Part shown: positions 46,492 to 55,386 of the stretch, piece by piece
Layout: each line of letters begins with the position of its first letter
Position numbering within the stretch: position 1 is the first letter of the stretch
IMG/VR virus record: IMGVR_UViG_3300009502_000026
Span: 1 to 64,000 of that record
DNA: 64,000 bases
Strand: one strand, 5' to 3'
Origin: a virus
Translations under genes and position numbers: made by a program
Notes under the pieces: model-generated
What the model was told of the DNA's origin: nothing
The model's database searches: none
The model's input: the letters and a program-made list of their open reading frames with translations, nothing else

Positions 46492-46514
46492 CTACCCAGT
46501 TTATTACTGAGTAG
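46492..46514 (-). terminator. Hairpin downstream of 46542 gene
   Basis: CTAC-C-CAGT / ACTG-A-GTAG, 8 bp with one mismatch and a TTATT loop, in the gap after the stop of the FWRA-family gene. No U-run follows. Likely transcript-end or spacer structure. Confidence 0.35.
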
Positions 46515-46541
46515 GGTAGGTTCAGAGAAGACATTAGGATT

Positions 46542-46775
46542 TCAGTTGGCACGCCAGAAGATAGTGATGCCAATAGGTTTTGGGGTGCCCCCTGTAGGGT
46601 CAGTGGATGTCCATGCCTTGAAGCCCACAGTCAGTCCTGAGCCTTCCCAACGATAGGTGACAGTAGGACCACTTGACGGAAAAGCACCCTGGAATGATGT
46701 CAGCATACGGGTGCTTGGCACCATTCCAGGCAGTACTGGAGGGGAGACAATTGGTTCCATGTAAAAATCAGACAT
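46542..46775 (-). CDS. Small fibre-locus protein, FWRA family
   Basis: 77 aa. SPPVLPGMVPSTRMLTSFQG, FPSSGPTVTYRWEGSGLTVG, AWTSTDPTGGTPKPIGITIF, WRAN: paralogue of the product at 36135-36392 over nearly its whole length. As there, it follows a 330-340-residue LPWxG-family gene (46784-47770). Confidence 0.55.
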   Translation of the reverse strand: MSDFYMEPIVSPPVLPGMVPSTRMLTSFQGAFPSSGPTVTYRWEGSGLTVGFKAWTSTDPTGGTPKPIGITIFWRAN

Positions 46776-46783
46776 ACTATCTC

Positions 46784-47770
46784 CTACGGGGTTGCCAGGG
46801 GAGCCGTGGTGTCACCAGTCCAGGGCATGATGAATTCGCTGAAGCACACCCCGATCTTATTGGCAGTCCCCAAGGCTACTAGAGGCTGCCCAGTACCAAT
46901 CACATTTACGTTTGGATTGATACCCACGTTGGGGATATACCCCTTGGTCTCTGTATCATTGATAACACCGGAACCACCATAGTTATAGGGTCTGGCTAGA
47001 TGAACCGAAGGGGGATGGTAAGCTCCATTCACGTCCGCTCCGAACCATGTTCCGGCGAACATGTCCTGGTTTTGAGTAATATAGAATTGTGTCGTGATGG
47101 TTCGATAGTTACCTCCAACAACCTTCCTCCCACACCATCCCGTAAAACAGAGGGTAGGAGTGTAGAACATGTCCGATGAACCCGTACTTTCGGCACGGGC
47201 ACAATTAGTCCCAGTTGCCATCCGGTACACAAATGGTTCCGAATCATTAGAACGCTCGATCACAACGGCAAACATCCCAAACATGAAATGGGGGTTCCAC
47301 GAGGTACCCCAAGCGAAAGACATGAATCTCCCATCAGTGGAATCCACGAAAGCGTGACAGGCACTTGTACCATCTGCCGGGAATGCCATTGCCACAACAG
47401 GAGTGTCAGCATTATAGATATTGAGTGTAAAGGACTTTGCTAAAGTGTCCACACCCATACCCGGTGTGGTAATGGTTTCAGTTATACCATCCCATCCCTT
47501 AATGGCATTGAGCATCTTCCATGCAGTAGGGGAAACAGCATTGGTACACCAAAATGCAACCCCACGAGAGGACACCGTATGTGTCAATTCCACCCAGGCA
47601 TTTGTGTGTGCTAGGGTTCCCGATGGAAGGGGTCCACCAGTATATTTACTAGTACCATCCGAATAATATGATACTTCATACCCCCCAGACGTGACTAGGA
47701 GACCAACCACAGTCTCCATCCACTCAGGAATCGTTGAGGGAAACTGATTGACTAGGTACACCTGAGACAT
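46784..47770 (-). CDS. Fibre-locus paralogue 6 (LPWxG family)
   Basis: 328 aa. VYLVNQFPSTIPEWMETVVG, LLVTSGGYEVSYYSDGTSKY, MFGMFAVVIERSNDSEPFVY, SEFIMPWTGDTTAPL. The NQFPxT start and PWxG end place it with 43008 and 44040. It carries more Cys than its relatives. Confidence 0.55.
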   Translation of the reverse strand: MSQVYLVNQFPSTIPEWMETVVGLLVTSGGYEVSYYSDGTSKYTGGPLPSGTLAHTNAWVELTHTVSSRGVAFWCTNAVSPTAWKMLNAIKGWDGITETITTPGMGVDTLAKSFTLNIYNADTPVVAMAFPADGTSACHAFVDSTDGRFMSFAWGTSWNPHFMFGMFAVVIERSNDSEPFVYRMATGTNCARAESTGSSDMFYTPTLCFTGWCGRKVVGGNYRTITTQFYITQNQDMFAGTWFGADVNGAYHPPSVHLARPYNYGGSGVINDTETKGYIPNVGINPNVNVIGTGQPLVALGTANKIGVCFSEFIMPWTGDTTAPLATP

Positions 47771-47803
47771 GGCTTGACCTACCCCTCACTATGGGTGTTA
47801 CTA

Positions 47804-49441
47804 TTAGGTGTAAGTAACCTTGACGTTGGCTGAAGAGTAGAGAGTACCACCACCAGCAATTGACACACAGAACAGGGCAATACGCCGAATGGCAGCAACA
47901 GCAAACGTAGCTGTGAAAGTTGTAAGTGCAACTCCCAACACGGGACCCGGAGCAGCAAGAGGGGCCAATGTATCTACATCCATTAGAGACAATACTGCCC
48001 CAGCCGGGTCCGCTACGTCTAGTTTAGCAAATACCTCCAAAGTAAAGACAGGGGTGAAACCTACCTTAGAGAACTGGGCAGGATCAATCAAGAGAATGTT
48101 AGATACCCTAGTCAAAAGTGCCGGGGCTGCACTATCCCCACTACCTAGATCAAGGACACTAAATCCCGGATCGACAGGAGCACTAGAGGGGCCAGAAGGA
48201 CCCAGGAAGAGAATCTTACATAGGGTTCCAACACCCCCCCAAGTTTCAACCGAGTAACCTACAACAACTACAGAGTTAGTAGCACCCGGAGGGGCCGTAG
48301 CTGTAACCGTGCCTGCCGTTGTGGCAGACATATAGAGCTTTGTACCAGGAAGAATTGCTCCATGCCCTGCTTCAATTGCTACAGAGCACATAGTCCCTGC
48401 CATTGCAACCTTGTCAATGCAAGGAGAAGAAGCTACACACGTTGCTGTGATCAGAATACCCGCACAATTCTGACCAGGGGCTGTTGCATTAGACAAAGCA
48501 ATCCTGCCAACACCTACAAGATCAAGGAGACTGACAACACTCCCAACTGCCATTGGAGTATCAGACATAACAGAGAAGTTGGCAGACATGGTATCACCCT
48601 TGAGATGGGTTTTACCACCATTCCCGTCCACCACAACCCCAGTACCCGTCAGAGTGCCTACCCCTGAAGTTCCATCTACGGTGGCTGCTACACCAGAGAC
48701 CGAAGCGAGACCCGCAGTTCCCGTCAACGAGGCTGTGGAAGCTCCGGTTACCGAGACACTGTTTCCGGTGGATGTAACCGAGATGGGCTGGACAGACTGC
48801 ATCGTGAGGGATGTACCCCCCGTGTGATTGATCAGTGCAACAGCCGCACTGAGAACCAAAGATCCTGCCCCACTAAGGGTCATGTCACTAGCAAAGATAG
48901 GGACATCTGCCCCTACCGTTATATCATCTGCCCCGGTGTTGTAGGCAAACCTGAACCCAGTTGCTTCCTGCCAGAAACAACCCGCTGTATCCCTAGCAAC
49001 ACCAGCAATATCTCCACGATGAATGGAGAAGCCAGTAATCAGAGCCGGAACAGGAGTTCCAGGACCCGCTGCCCAATTGAAGTGGACTACTCGATCAGCA
49101 ATGTCTACAACCGTAGAGTTTACGGTAGTAGTTGTGCCATTGACAGTAAGATCACCTGTAATGGTGACCTTACCAGAACCCAGGAATTCATAGGTTGGAT
49201 TGTCTACACCATTACCGAAGCTGATCTTCTGAGCAGCCGGTGTCAAGTCAATATGAAAATAGGGCTTGACCCCTCCAGAGAAGATGTAGAAGGAGTTAGC
49301 CAGACCAACTCCAGTCATGTTGAAGTAAATCTGGTCAAACGTCATGCCGAACAGAGGACCAGAATCCACCGGAGCAAGAGTCCCAAGAGCGGAACCACCA
49401 GGGAACCTACCAGCGAGGAGTTGTTCTACGGACGTGGACAT
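47804..49441 (-). CDS. Large tail fibre protein with shared knob
   Basis: 545 aa. DLTVNGTTTTVNSTVVDIAD followed by RVVHFN is a common tail-fibre stretch. Then come Ser/Thr/Val/Gly-rich beta repeats (SVTGASTASLTGTAGLASVS), a Gly/Ala domain (IEAGHGAILPGTKLYMSATT) and the 120-residue knob SVLDLGSGDSAAPALLTRVS shared with 37399 and 41530. A short GPSGPS stretch is the only collagen-like remnant. Start ATG with AAGGGAG. It heads the fibre transcript. Confidence 0.68.
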   Translation of the reverse strand: MSTSVEQLLAGRFPGGSALGTLAPVDSGPLFGMTFDQIYFNMTGVGLANSFYIFSGGVKPYFHIDLTPAAQKISFGNGVDNPTYEFLGSGKVTITGDLTVNGTTTTVNSTVVDIADRVVHFNWAAGPGTPVPALITGFSIHRGDIAGVARDTAGCFWQEATGFRFAYNTGADDITVGADVPIFASDMTLSGAGSLVLSAAVALINHTGGTSLTMQSVQPISVTSTGNSVSVTGASTASLTGTAGLASVSGVAATVDGTSGVGTLTGTGVVVDGNGGKTHLKGDTMSANFSVMSDTPMAVGSVVSLLDLVGVGRIALSNATAPGQNCAGILITATCVASSPCIDKVAMAGTMCSVAIEAGHGAILPGTKLYMSATTAGTVTATAPPGATNSVVVVGYSVETWGGVGTLCKILFLGPSGPSSAPVDPGFSVLDLGSGDSAAPALLTRVSNILLIDPAQFSKVGFTPVFTLEVFAKLDVADPAGAVLSLMDVDTLAPLAAPGPVLGVALTTFTATFAVAAIRRIALFCVSIAGGGTLYSSANVKVTYT

Positions 49442-49519
49442 TGCAGGGACTCCCTTTCAGGATGTTGCTCAGGTGTCAATCTAACTGAGAGGATCAAATA
49501 GCTATTGAACCAAAGCACC

Positions 49520-49535
49520 CCTGTATGAATACAGG
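49520..49535 (-). terminator. Short hairpin in the 49442-49604 gap
   Basis: CCTGTA-TTCA-TACAGG on the minus strand, 6 bp, between the structural gene ending at 49605 and the fibre gene. The gap also holds GTTTAGGTTAGATT on the plus strand, a partial likeness to the phage promoter motif in the wrong orientation; I see nothing else. Confidence 0.3.
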
Positions 49536-49604
49536 AGAGTGCCTTCTTGGGGCAATTTGCCCACGTTTAGGTTAGATTATGAGGGAGAGAAGAGGAGAAA
49601 CTAG

Positions 49605-50306
49605 TTACGGAAGGAGAGCGCCCGTGTTGTCATACACGGTGATTGCCGCACCAGCCGTATTCCGGTAGGTGAAAGTAGCCTGGAGAAGTCCGAAGATGTT
49701 GCCCTCTGCATAGCTGATGTAGAACGAGGAGTCAGCCGTGAGGATGTCCTTGAACTTCCGGTAATCGAACCTGGAAGCATTCGTGACAGCCGGGGTTACC
49801 ATCGGAATGAATGCAGCAGCAACACGCACCTGATAATTGTTGGGGCAAGTGTAGATCGCCCCAGCACAGATACGGAGAACGTCAATCACCGTACCGGACG
49901 AGTTTCCAGCACCCGTCAGGACCGTTCCACCGTTCACTCCAGGCTGTGCCTGAATGACCGTATTGATGTCACCAACAGCAAGAGACGACCCTGCACGCAT
50001 CCGAGCAATGATGCCCAGTGCCGCACCATTCGCCTGTGCAGCCGTCAGAGACGGGGTACCCGCACCCTGGTCTTCTACGTTACTGATGAGATACGCTGCG
50101 AGTCCACGGGTCACACCCTGGACGTACAGAGTTCCCGCACCACCAACACGGGTAACAACGATGTCCCCAACCGGAGCGTTGACGTACCGAGGGCCCTGGG
50201 GATGGGGCTCATTCGGGACATTGTACTGGGACTTGTTCGGCCAGAGATCCTTGATCTGGAGGATCGAATCAGGGATGTCAGTCCTACGCTTGCACACGAA
50301 CGGCAT
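49605..50306 (-). CDS. Virion structural protein (233 aa)
   Basis: Opens MPFVCKRRTDIPDSILQIKD and LWPNKSQYNVPNEPHPQGPR, then a long Ala/Gly/Thr-rich middle (TRGLAAYLISNVEDQGAGTP, SLTAAQANGAALGIIARMRA). I recall this MP-VCKRRTDIP style from structural proteins of other large phages. High-expression features (strong AGAGAGG, biased codons like the sheath) suggest an abundant virion protein, perhaps a head decoration. Confidence 0.55.
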   Translation of the reverse strand: MPFVCKRRTDIPDSILQIKDLWPNKSQYNVPNEPHPQGPRYVNAPVGDIVVTRVGGAGTLYVQGVTRGLAAYLISNVEDQGAGTPSLTAAQANGAALGIIARMRAGSSLAVGDINTVIQAQPGVNGGTVLTGAGNSSGTVIDVLRICAGAIYTCPNNYQVRVAAAFIPMVTPAVTNASRFDYRKFKDILTADSSFYISYAEGNIFGLLQATFTYRNTAGAAITVYDNTGALLP

Positions 50307-50395
50307 GGGAAACCTCTCTTCTTAGGGACCTAGGTGATGAAGTAAGTGGGAGTCTACAATCTTATAGAGGATAATAGGAACTCCACCGAAACAAA

Positions 50396-51160
50396 TTACG
50401 GGGAGTGGTTCACGATTGTAATGAGTGCTGTGAAGGGAGGGTTACCTCCGTCCGCTGCCAGATTGATTTCTGGGGGACATGACCCCGTTATCTGGATATT
50501 CTCTCCAGGCATAATGATAGTCGGAGGCATACCAAGGTTGAAGCTCATGTAGATAGGTGTTCCACGGGGAGTATCTATGTTGAAGAACTGAAGGGTACAG
50601 GCAAACGCTGGAAGCTGGAGACTCATCACCCCTGTAGTATCCAGCGTATCCGGGTATACACCAGCAGCATATCCCCAAGCTAGGTTAGGAACTACTCCAG
50701 TAACCGTGAACACAGGGGCCGAAGTCACATAGAAGTCCGGGGGTGCAATCACCGTGATTGGACCTTCGGCTTCATACAGACCCGTAGACTTGTTGAAGGG
50801 TCGGATACGAACGTACTGGACATTCTTGTCCGGTGGAAGAGAGCTTGCCACACCTGGATTACTGGCAGTCGTGAACTCATCCGGGTCATAGACAAATCGG
50901 GTGAGGTTCCGGTCATTTTCTCCCGGAAGCATGTTCCGTTTGGAAATCAGGTTCTTGGAAATCCAAAAGTTATTGACAGTATCTTCGTGGATTAGAAGGG
51001 TCCCAAACCCAGGCACCCCGAACCCTGCCCCATAGGCATCATTCAGACAAGATGCTCCCCGAAGCTGCAACTGGCTAATGTTTGCACGGGTGGGAATCGT
51101 GAGGTTGATCAGGTTCTCAGACCTGTACTGAACACTGGGAACATCTCTCGGACGTGACAT
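50396..51160 (-). CDS. Virion structural protein (254 aa)
   Basis: Beta-rich, no cysteine or enzyme motif: VQYRSENLINLTIPTRANIS, NNFWISKNLISKRNMLPGEN, IYMSFNLGMPPTIIMPGENI. It is co-directional with the structural gene at 49605 and the zinc-ribbon gene at 51167, with 6-bp spacing to the latter. Unknown place in the virion. Confidence 0.45.
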   Translation of the reverse strand: MSRPRDVPSVQYRSENLINLTIPTRANISQLQLRGASCLNDAYGAGFGVPGFGTLLIHEDTVNNFWISKNLISKRNMLPGENDRNLTRFVYDPDEFTTASNPGVASSLPPDKNVQYVRIRPFNKSTGLYEAEGPITVIAPPDFYVTSAPVFTVTGVVPNLAWGYAAGVYPDTLDTTGVMSLQLPAFACTLQFFNIDTPRGTPIYMSFNLGMPPTIIMPGENIQITGSCPPEINLAADGGNPPFTALITIVNHSP

Positions 51161-51166
51161 GGGCTT

Positions 51167-51544
51167 CTACCCCTTCTTTTCCTGCGTAATCATTGGCTCA
51201 TAAGTGGAAGTGTCTTTCCCCTTCTCAGCCGCAAGTTTCTTGGCTTCCTGCCAAGTACCTACTTGCTCCCCACCTACATTCGGGACTAGCTTGGCTACAG
51301 GGGCTTCCTTCTTACGTTCGGCTTGCTTGGCATCCAGACGGGCATTCTTCTCCCGCATCTGTCCACCAATTCGATTCACTTTCCCAGGCCAGTCATCCCC
51401 CTTGAGGATAAAACTAGCCACTGAAATCTGTCTATTTGCGGTAGCCCCACACTTCTCACAAGTCTGGGGGGTGTCATCATGGATGGAAAGTCTCCGTTCG
51501 AACTCATCGTGACACTTGGAGCACTTGAAATCATAGGTAGGCAC
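51167..51544 (-). CDS. FmdB-like zinc-ribbon protein
   Basis: 125 aa with a GTG start. MPTYDFKCSKCHDEFERRLS and TCEKCGATANRQISVASF form a standard CxxC-CxxC FmdB-type ribbon; a charged helical tail follows (REKNARLDAKQAERKKEAPV). The AGGAG site lies in the loop of a 6-bp hairpin (51546-51566). It is the paralogue that shows where the ATT-started gene at 5563 begins. Confidence 0.7.
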   Translation of the reverse strand: MPTYDFKCSKCHDEFERRLSIHDDTPQTCEKCGATANRQISVASFILKGDDWPGKVNRIGGQMREKNARLDAKQAERKKEAPVAKLVPNVGGEQVGTWQEAKKLAAEKGKDTSTYEPMITQEKKG

Positions 51545-51545
51545 T

Positions 51546-51566
51546 TGGACTTCTCCTGTCAGTCCA
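51546..51566 (-). promoter_or_regulatory. Hairpin presenting a ribosome binding site
   Basis: TGGACT/AGTCCA, 6 bp, with the loop GACAGGAGA holding AGGAG ahead of the GTG at 51544. Confidence 0.35.
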
Positions 51567-52902
51567 CATTACCCCCGAAAGCTACCTCTTTGAGAACTCT
51601 TAGGGTTGCCAAAACATGCTTGCAAACCTTGTGATTCCCACCAGGGTCCCGAACAGAGGGGTCTGAAGCAGTCCCCCTGGGCTTCCCATACAGGTAGCCA
51701 CCCACCATTGCCCAATGTTCCGGTCCTTGGAACTGCCAGTAGTCACAGGAACAATCCACCTGTATGTGAAGCTTGCTAAGTGACTTGATGTTACCTTTTC
51801 TCAATGCACGAAGCCGAACTCTGTAGGGTTGACCCTTGCTTCCGGGTACTGCGAAATGCCAGATGCCGTTCTTGGCATCGAACCTCTTGAGCTTGGGTGT
51901 GATCCTTCGGGACTTCTCCACTACTTCTATGGGAAGGTCACTTTCAAGGTCTGCCATCTTAGCTGCAACCCTTGACCCAAACGAAGCCTCCAGGGCGGAT
52001 TCCGTCAAGATAGACAACACCACCATAGCCTGATGGTCGGAAGCCTTCTTATTTTCGTAGTCAAAACCTTCCGGGATCACCTTTGCAGACCCAGGAGCAC
52101 CCCTAGTCTCCTCACCCCGATCCAAGGTATGCCCTGGCATCTTGGCATCATCTTCAGGGTAAGTGTAAGGCTCCCCATAGGTAGGGGTGGGAAGGTCTAG
52201 GGTATCCCCTGGACGGTCATCCTGGGGTTTCCTCAGAGGGGGGTCAGTTTCCCGGTAGAAGTCAGCTAGGACCCTGTGGACAGAGGCTTCATGGGTCTCT
52301 CGCCACTCCTTGGCTCGATCCGCAGGGTTCCTCACACCACCCCCAGGAACCCGTTGGAACTTACCCTCAGTCTTCGGGTTTTTCCGGTCTTCTTGATCAA
52401 CTGAATACCATTGTTCCCGGTTGATGAAGTCATACCGGACTTTATTTCGTTCTTTGATTTCAGACTTGTTCTTCTCGTAATAACGATGGGAGTAGAGCTT
52501 GGCTTTGTCTCCCTGTGCCTTCTGCTTGGGTATAGGGAATCGTTGCTGCTCTCCAGCTAAAGCTTCGGCTTCCACTCTCCGTGGAGTGATGTTATTCTTG
52601 TAGGGGTGACCGTATTCCTCCCCAGGCTTACCTAAAGTCCTGATAGGTACCTTCTCCCCCTCACTGGGGTTGGAAGGTCCAGGACCATTGTAGTTAGCCT
52701 CTGGAAGTACGTTGTCTCTACCCTTACCATGTTCCTTCGGGAGGGGGAGTACATCCCTTTCCGCAGAGCCAGGGGTATAGGAATCGCCTGGAAGAGTACT
52801 CTTACCACCTTCTTCAATGCCTTTGTCACTCCTCTCATCTACATAGGTCTTTGTGGACCACTCATTCACGGGAGGACGGACGGCTGTTCTAGGTGTAGTC
52901 AC
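51559..52902 (-). CDS. SWIM zinc-finger-like protein (447 aa)
   Basis: GTG start. The first 270 residues are low-complexity, charged and Pro-rich. The C-terminal part (about 330-445) has QVDCSCDYWQFQGPEHWA ... GNHKVCKHVLATLRVLKE, a CxC ... CxH pattern like SWIM zinc fingers, which bind DNA or proteins. GSRVAAKMADLES near residue 305 recalls the VA-RFL motif. It may be a packaged DNA-binding protein. The 72-base gap to the plus-strand gene is a divergent start region. Confidence 0.6.
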   Translation of the reverse strand: MTTPRTAVRPPVNEWSTKTYVDERSDKGIEEGGKSTLPGDSYTPGSAERDVLPLPKEHGKGRDNVLPEANYNGPGPSNPSEGEKVPIRTLGKPGEEYGHPYKNNITPRRVEAEALAGEQQRFPIPKQKAQGDKAKLYSHRYYEKNKSEIKERNKVRYDFINREQWYSVDQEDRKNPKTEGKFQRVPGGGVRNPADRAKEWRETHEASVHRVLADFYRETDPPLRKPQDDRPGDTLDLPTPTYGEPYTYPEDDAKMPGHTLDRGEETRGAPGSAKVIPEGFDYENKKASDHQAMVVLSILTESALEASFGSRVAAKMADLESDLPIEVVEKSRRITPKLKRFDAKNGIWHFAVPGSKGQPYRVRLRALRKGNIKSLSKLHIQVDCSCDYWQFQGPEHWAMVGGYLYGKPRGTASDPSVRDPGGNHKVCKHVLATLRVLKEVAFGGNVD

Positions 52903-52974
52903 GGTACTACTTCCCGTACCTATTGACTAGGAACCGGGCAACCGATAGAATCACTATCCCCAACGGGAGTTAGT

Positions 52975-53535
52975 ATGACCAACCTCCTGAATGTCCTTGA
53001 CCGAGATTTGGTGATCCTTCACAAGGGAGACACTATCCCTGTAAAGATCAGTGATGCCTTAGCTGCTTCCGGTTGGGCCGGTGGACAGTTCTGCCGTTGG
53101 ATTGATGACGGTTCAGGAGACCTTACTGTAGCACTTGCTGATGGTAGGTACTGCGGATTCATGCCATTTGGTAGCAGCGAATCCGGGGACCAGTACACCG
53201 CAATGACCAATCAGAACCCAACGTATAAGTACGTTGTGATGTTCTTTGGTGGCAACGTAGTCTACACCAAGACCTATGAGACTTACGGGTACTTGGCCCG
53301 TCATGGTCTGGGCCCCCTTACACCCATTGTCTACATCCCAAACCAATCTCTCTACATTTCAGAGAATGGTAAAATCACAAATGAGGATGAGTCAGATTTT
53401 GCAATCTTCCCTCCCCACACCTTCCCAGATGGTTCACCAATTCTAGTTAGATTTGTATTCTTCGGTGTATGTGCAGTTCCCCCGCAAACATCCACCAAGT
53501 TCTATCTGGCTACCCAGACCAACTTCGGGGTCTAG
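52975..53535 (+). CDS. Unknown plus-strand protein (186 aa)
   Basis: ATG after GGGAG. Mixed alpha/beta with many aromatic residues (GGQFCRWIDDGSGDLTVALA, YKYVVMFFGGNVVYTKTYET, IYIP/VYIPNQSLYISENGKI). A lone island gene on the plus strand whose stop shares CTAG with the convergent neighbour. No family recognised; it may be a structural 'moron' gene. Confidence 0.5.
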   Translation: MTNLLNVLDRDLVILHKGDTIPVKISDALAASGWAGGQFCRWIDDGSGDLTVALADGRYCGFMPFGSSESGDQYTAMTNQNPTYKYVVMFFGGNVVYTKTYETYGYLARHGLGPLTPIVYIPNQSLYISENGKITNEDESDFAIFPPHTFPDGSPILVRFVFFGVCAVPPQTSTKFYLATQTNFGV

Positions 53536-54209
53536 GGGTTCTTCGGAGTCTTAGCTGGGGGTTCAGCAATGAACCTATTGAGAAGCGATAGCTCCATGGC
53601 ATGGGGTTGCTTCAGGATATCATCTACATCCGGGGGTGCCTTGCGTGCCTGAGCCCTTGCCTTAGCAACGGACACATCTGCATTGTCCATCTCTTTGACA
53701 GCCTTCCCAGCTATGTCTGAAGTGTTGGACAAAGCCTTTGTCTTGGCTAATTCCTCGACTTCCCGCTTCTCAGGGTTGTCAAAGAACATATTTTCAGCAG
53801 AAGGGGCACCGGAATTATCCGAGACCCCATGCTTTGCCATGTACTGACTGACAACTGACGTTGCAGAGGGCATCTTCCTTGAAGACCGGAAATGAGATCC
53901 TTGCACAGCATTATCCACTTTCTCACGGTCTGATATTGTCAAAAGGCCCTTCAAGAAATCCTGCCCCATGACTGCCAGAGCATAAGAAGTACGATCCAAA
54001 GATCGTTCCAACTCTTCCAACTGCTTTGGAGTAGCCTCAAGGATATCCCCAGCAACCTGATAGAAATGGTCCTTGTGCTCGGACCTATCTACCAAAGTCA
54101 TAGCTCTATTCAGAAGATGACTGAGACGATGGGCTCTTACCCTGGCATCCGTGACACCTTCAGTCAGGATTGCCCAGGCAGCTTGACTAGATGCAGTACG
54201 TTGGGTCAC
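53532..54209 (-). CDS. Helical protein of unknown function (225 aa)
   Basis: GTG 54209 is preferred to TTG 54242 because GGGAG precedes it at good spacing. Helix-rich (TDARVRAHRLSHLLNRAMTL, ILEATPKQLEELERSLDRTS, EVEELAKTKALSNTSDIAGK) with no Cys motif. It may be a scaffold-like or cargo protein. The site is in the arm of hairpin 54213-54233. Confidence 0.5.
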   Translation of the reverse strand: MTQRTASSQAAWAILTEGVTDARVRAHRLSHLLNRAMTLVDRSEHKDHFYQVAGDILEATPKQLEELERSLDRTSYALAVMGQDFLKGLLTISDREKVDNAVQGSHFRSSRKMPSATSVVSQYMAKHGVSDNSGAPSAENMFFDNPEKREVEELAKTKALSNTSDIAGKAVKEMDNADVSVAKARAQARKAPPDVDDILKQPHAMELSLLNRFIAEPPAKTPKNP

Positions 54210-54212
54210 AGG

Positions 54213-54233
54213 TATCTCCCTAACAGGGAGATA
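54213..54233 (-). promoter_or_regulatory. 8-bp hairpin enclosing a ribosome binding site
   Basis: TATCTCCC-TGTTA-GGGAGATA (minus strand) is perfect over 8 bp; GGGAG in the second arm is six or seven bases from GTG 54209. Likely to reduce initiation until opened, for example by ribosomes finishing the gene at 54245. Confidence 0.45.
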
Positions 54234-54244
54234 GCATAGCAAGA

Positions 54245-55378
54245 TTACTCACTAGAAATGAGTCTGCCCTGCTTCTTGGCAACACCCATCTCAATGTTCT
54301 TCCAGACCATCAGGGGTTCCACAGCCTTGATCCTTGCCAGGATGCCGGGGTTGTCCGAGTACATGTCAATTGCTTCCTTGACCCGGGTCTTCCAGTGCCG
54401 AACCTTCATCTCCCAGATGAAGTCACTCTCCTCCTGGACCACAGGGGGATTGTCTCCAGAGGAAGCAACAATCACCCTAGTAACCTCCGGGGGTCGGGCT
54501 GCATTGGGGAGAAGCCCTTCCAAGGTATCTGAAGCCCTGGGGGATACTACATCACCAGTAGCAGACTCGTAACTGAGGTCTGCACGGGTAGTAACCGGGG
54601 GCTTCGGTTTGGCTTCCAGCCCAATTGCCTTGGGGGGTGGAGAGTTATCGAGCCTGGAAGTCTCCCTCATAGCAGAAGAGGAATCACTCACCACTGTAGC
54701 CTGCTTTGCAGGAGTGCGAATCTTCCCTACCGTCCTACCAACGGAATCAGGAAGTTCCACCGGGAGAGGCTCAGACATGGAAACCGTTACTGTGGGCTCA
54801 TGGAACTGAGGGGTTGCAGAAACCTTGACCTCATCAGCCTTGGGAACTGAAGCTACCTTCTCCCTGTATGCCTGTGCCGGGGTTACCGGCTTGACTGAAA
54901 CAGGGGGAGGGGTGACATTCACCTGAGCTTGTGCCTCAAACTGTGCTCCCTCTGCCTTTTCCCGTGCAGCCTTGGTAGCAAAACCCACATACCGATCTTC
55001 CTCAACGATCACCTTGGAGGGGGAAACCGGGGGTGCCTCCTTCTTGACAGAACCCACCACCCGTTCATCATCCGTCACAGTATCCACCGACATGGAATTT
55101 GGCTTCTTGGCAGGGTCCTGACCCTGTGCTGGACGGACCTTCACCCCAGCCGCAACGGGGAGAAGCTCTGTCATCTCCTCACCTACTGGAATGAACCACC
55201 CTGCCTTCAATGCAGCATTGAACTCAGGGTAGGCAATCTCCTGACCCTGAAACTTCAGGGTCACACCATCGAACTGCACAACCTCATTCTGGTTCAAGTC
55301 CTTCTGAACCTTGCCCAGATGAATCTTGGTTCTAGCCTTGTAGGCCACGAAAGTTCCTGTCATGAACTCACTCATCAT
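54245..55378 (-). CDS. Large-phage protein with Pro/Val/Lys-rich linker (377 aa)
   Basis: A folded N-terminal domain (FMTGTFVAYKARTKIHLGKV, DLNQNEVVQFDGVTLKFQGQ, PEFNAALKAGWFIPV) is followed by about 200 residues of disordered Pro/Val/Ala/Lys sequence and a helical end (MKVRHWKTRVKEAIDMYSDN, MVWKNIEMGVAKKQGRL). The NE-V-FDG----G ... GW pattern recurs, as I recall, in structural-block genes of large phages; function unknown. Confidence 0.5.
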   Translation of the reverse strand: MMSEFMTGTFVAYKARTKIHLGKVQKDLNQNEVVQFDGVTLKFQGQEIAYPEFNAALKAGWFIPVGEEMTELLPVAAGVKVRPAQGQDPAKKPNSMSVDTVTDDERVVGSVKKEAPPVSPSKVIVEEDRYVGFATKAAREKAEGAQFEAQAQVNVTPPPVSVKPVTPAQAYREKVASVPKADEVKVSATPQFHEPTVTVSMSEPLPVELPDSVGRTVGKIRTPAKQATVVSDSSSAMRETSRLDNSPPPKAIGLEAKPKPPVTTRADLSYESATGDVVSPRASDTLEGLLPNAARPPEVTRVIVASSGDNPPVVQEESDFIWEMKVRHWKTRVKEAIDMYSDNPGILARIKAVEPLMVWKNIEMGVAKKQGRLISSE

Positions 55379-55386
55379 CTCACCTA

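Noticed and set aside
49560-49590. A fourth copy of the GTTAAG-type promoter (GTTTAGGTTAGATT).
   Set aside because: The core is GTTAGA, no GTAAGTA lies 16 bases on, and it points away from the genes.
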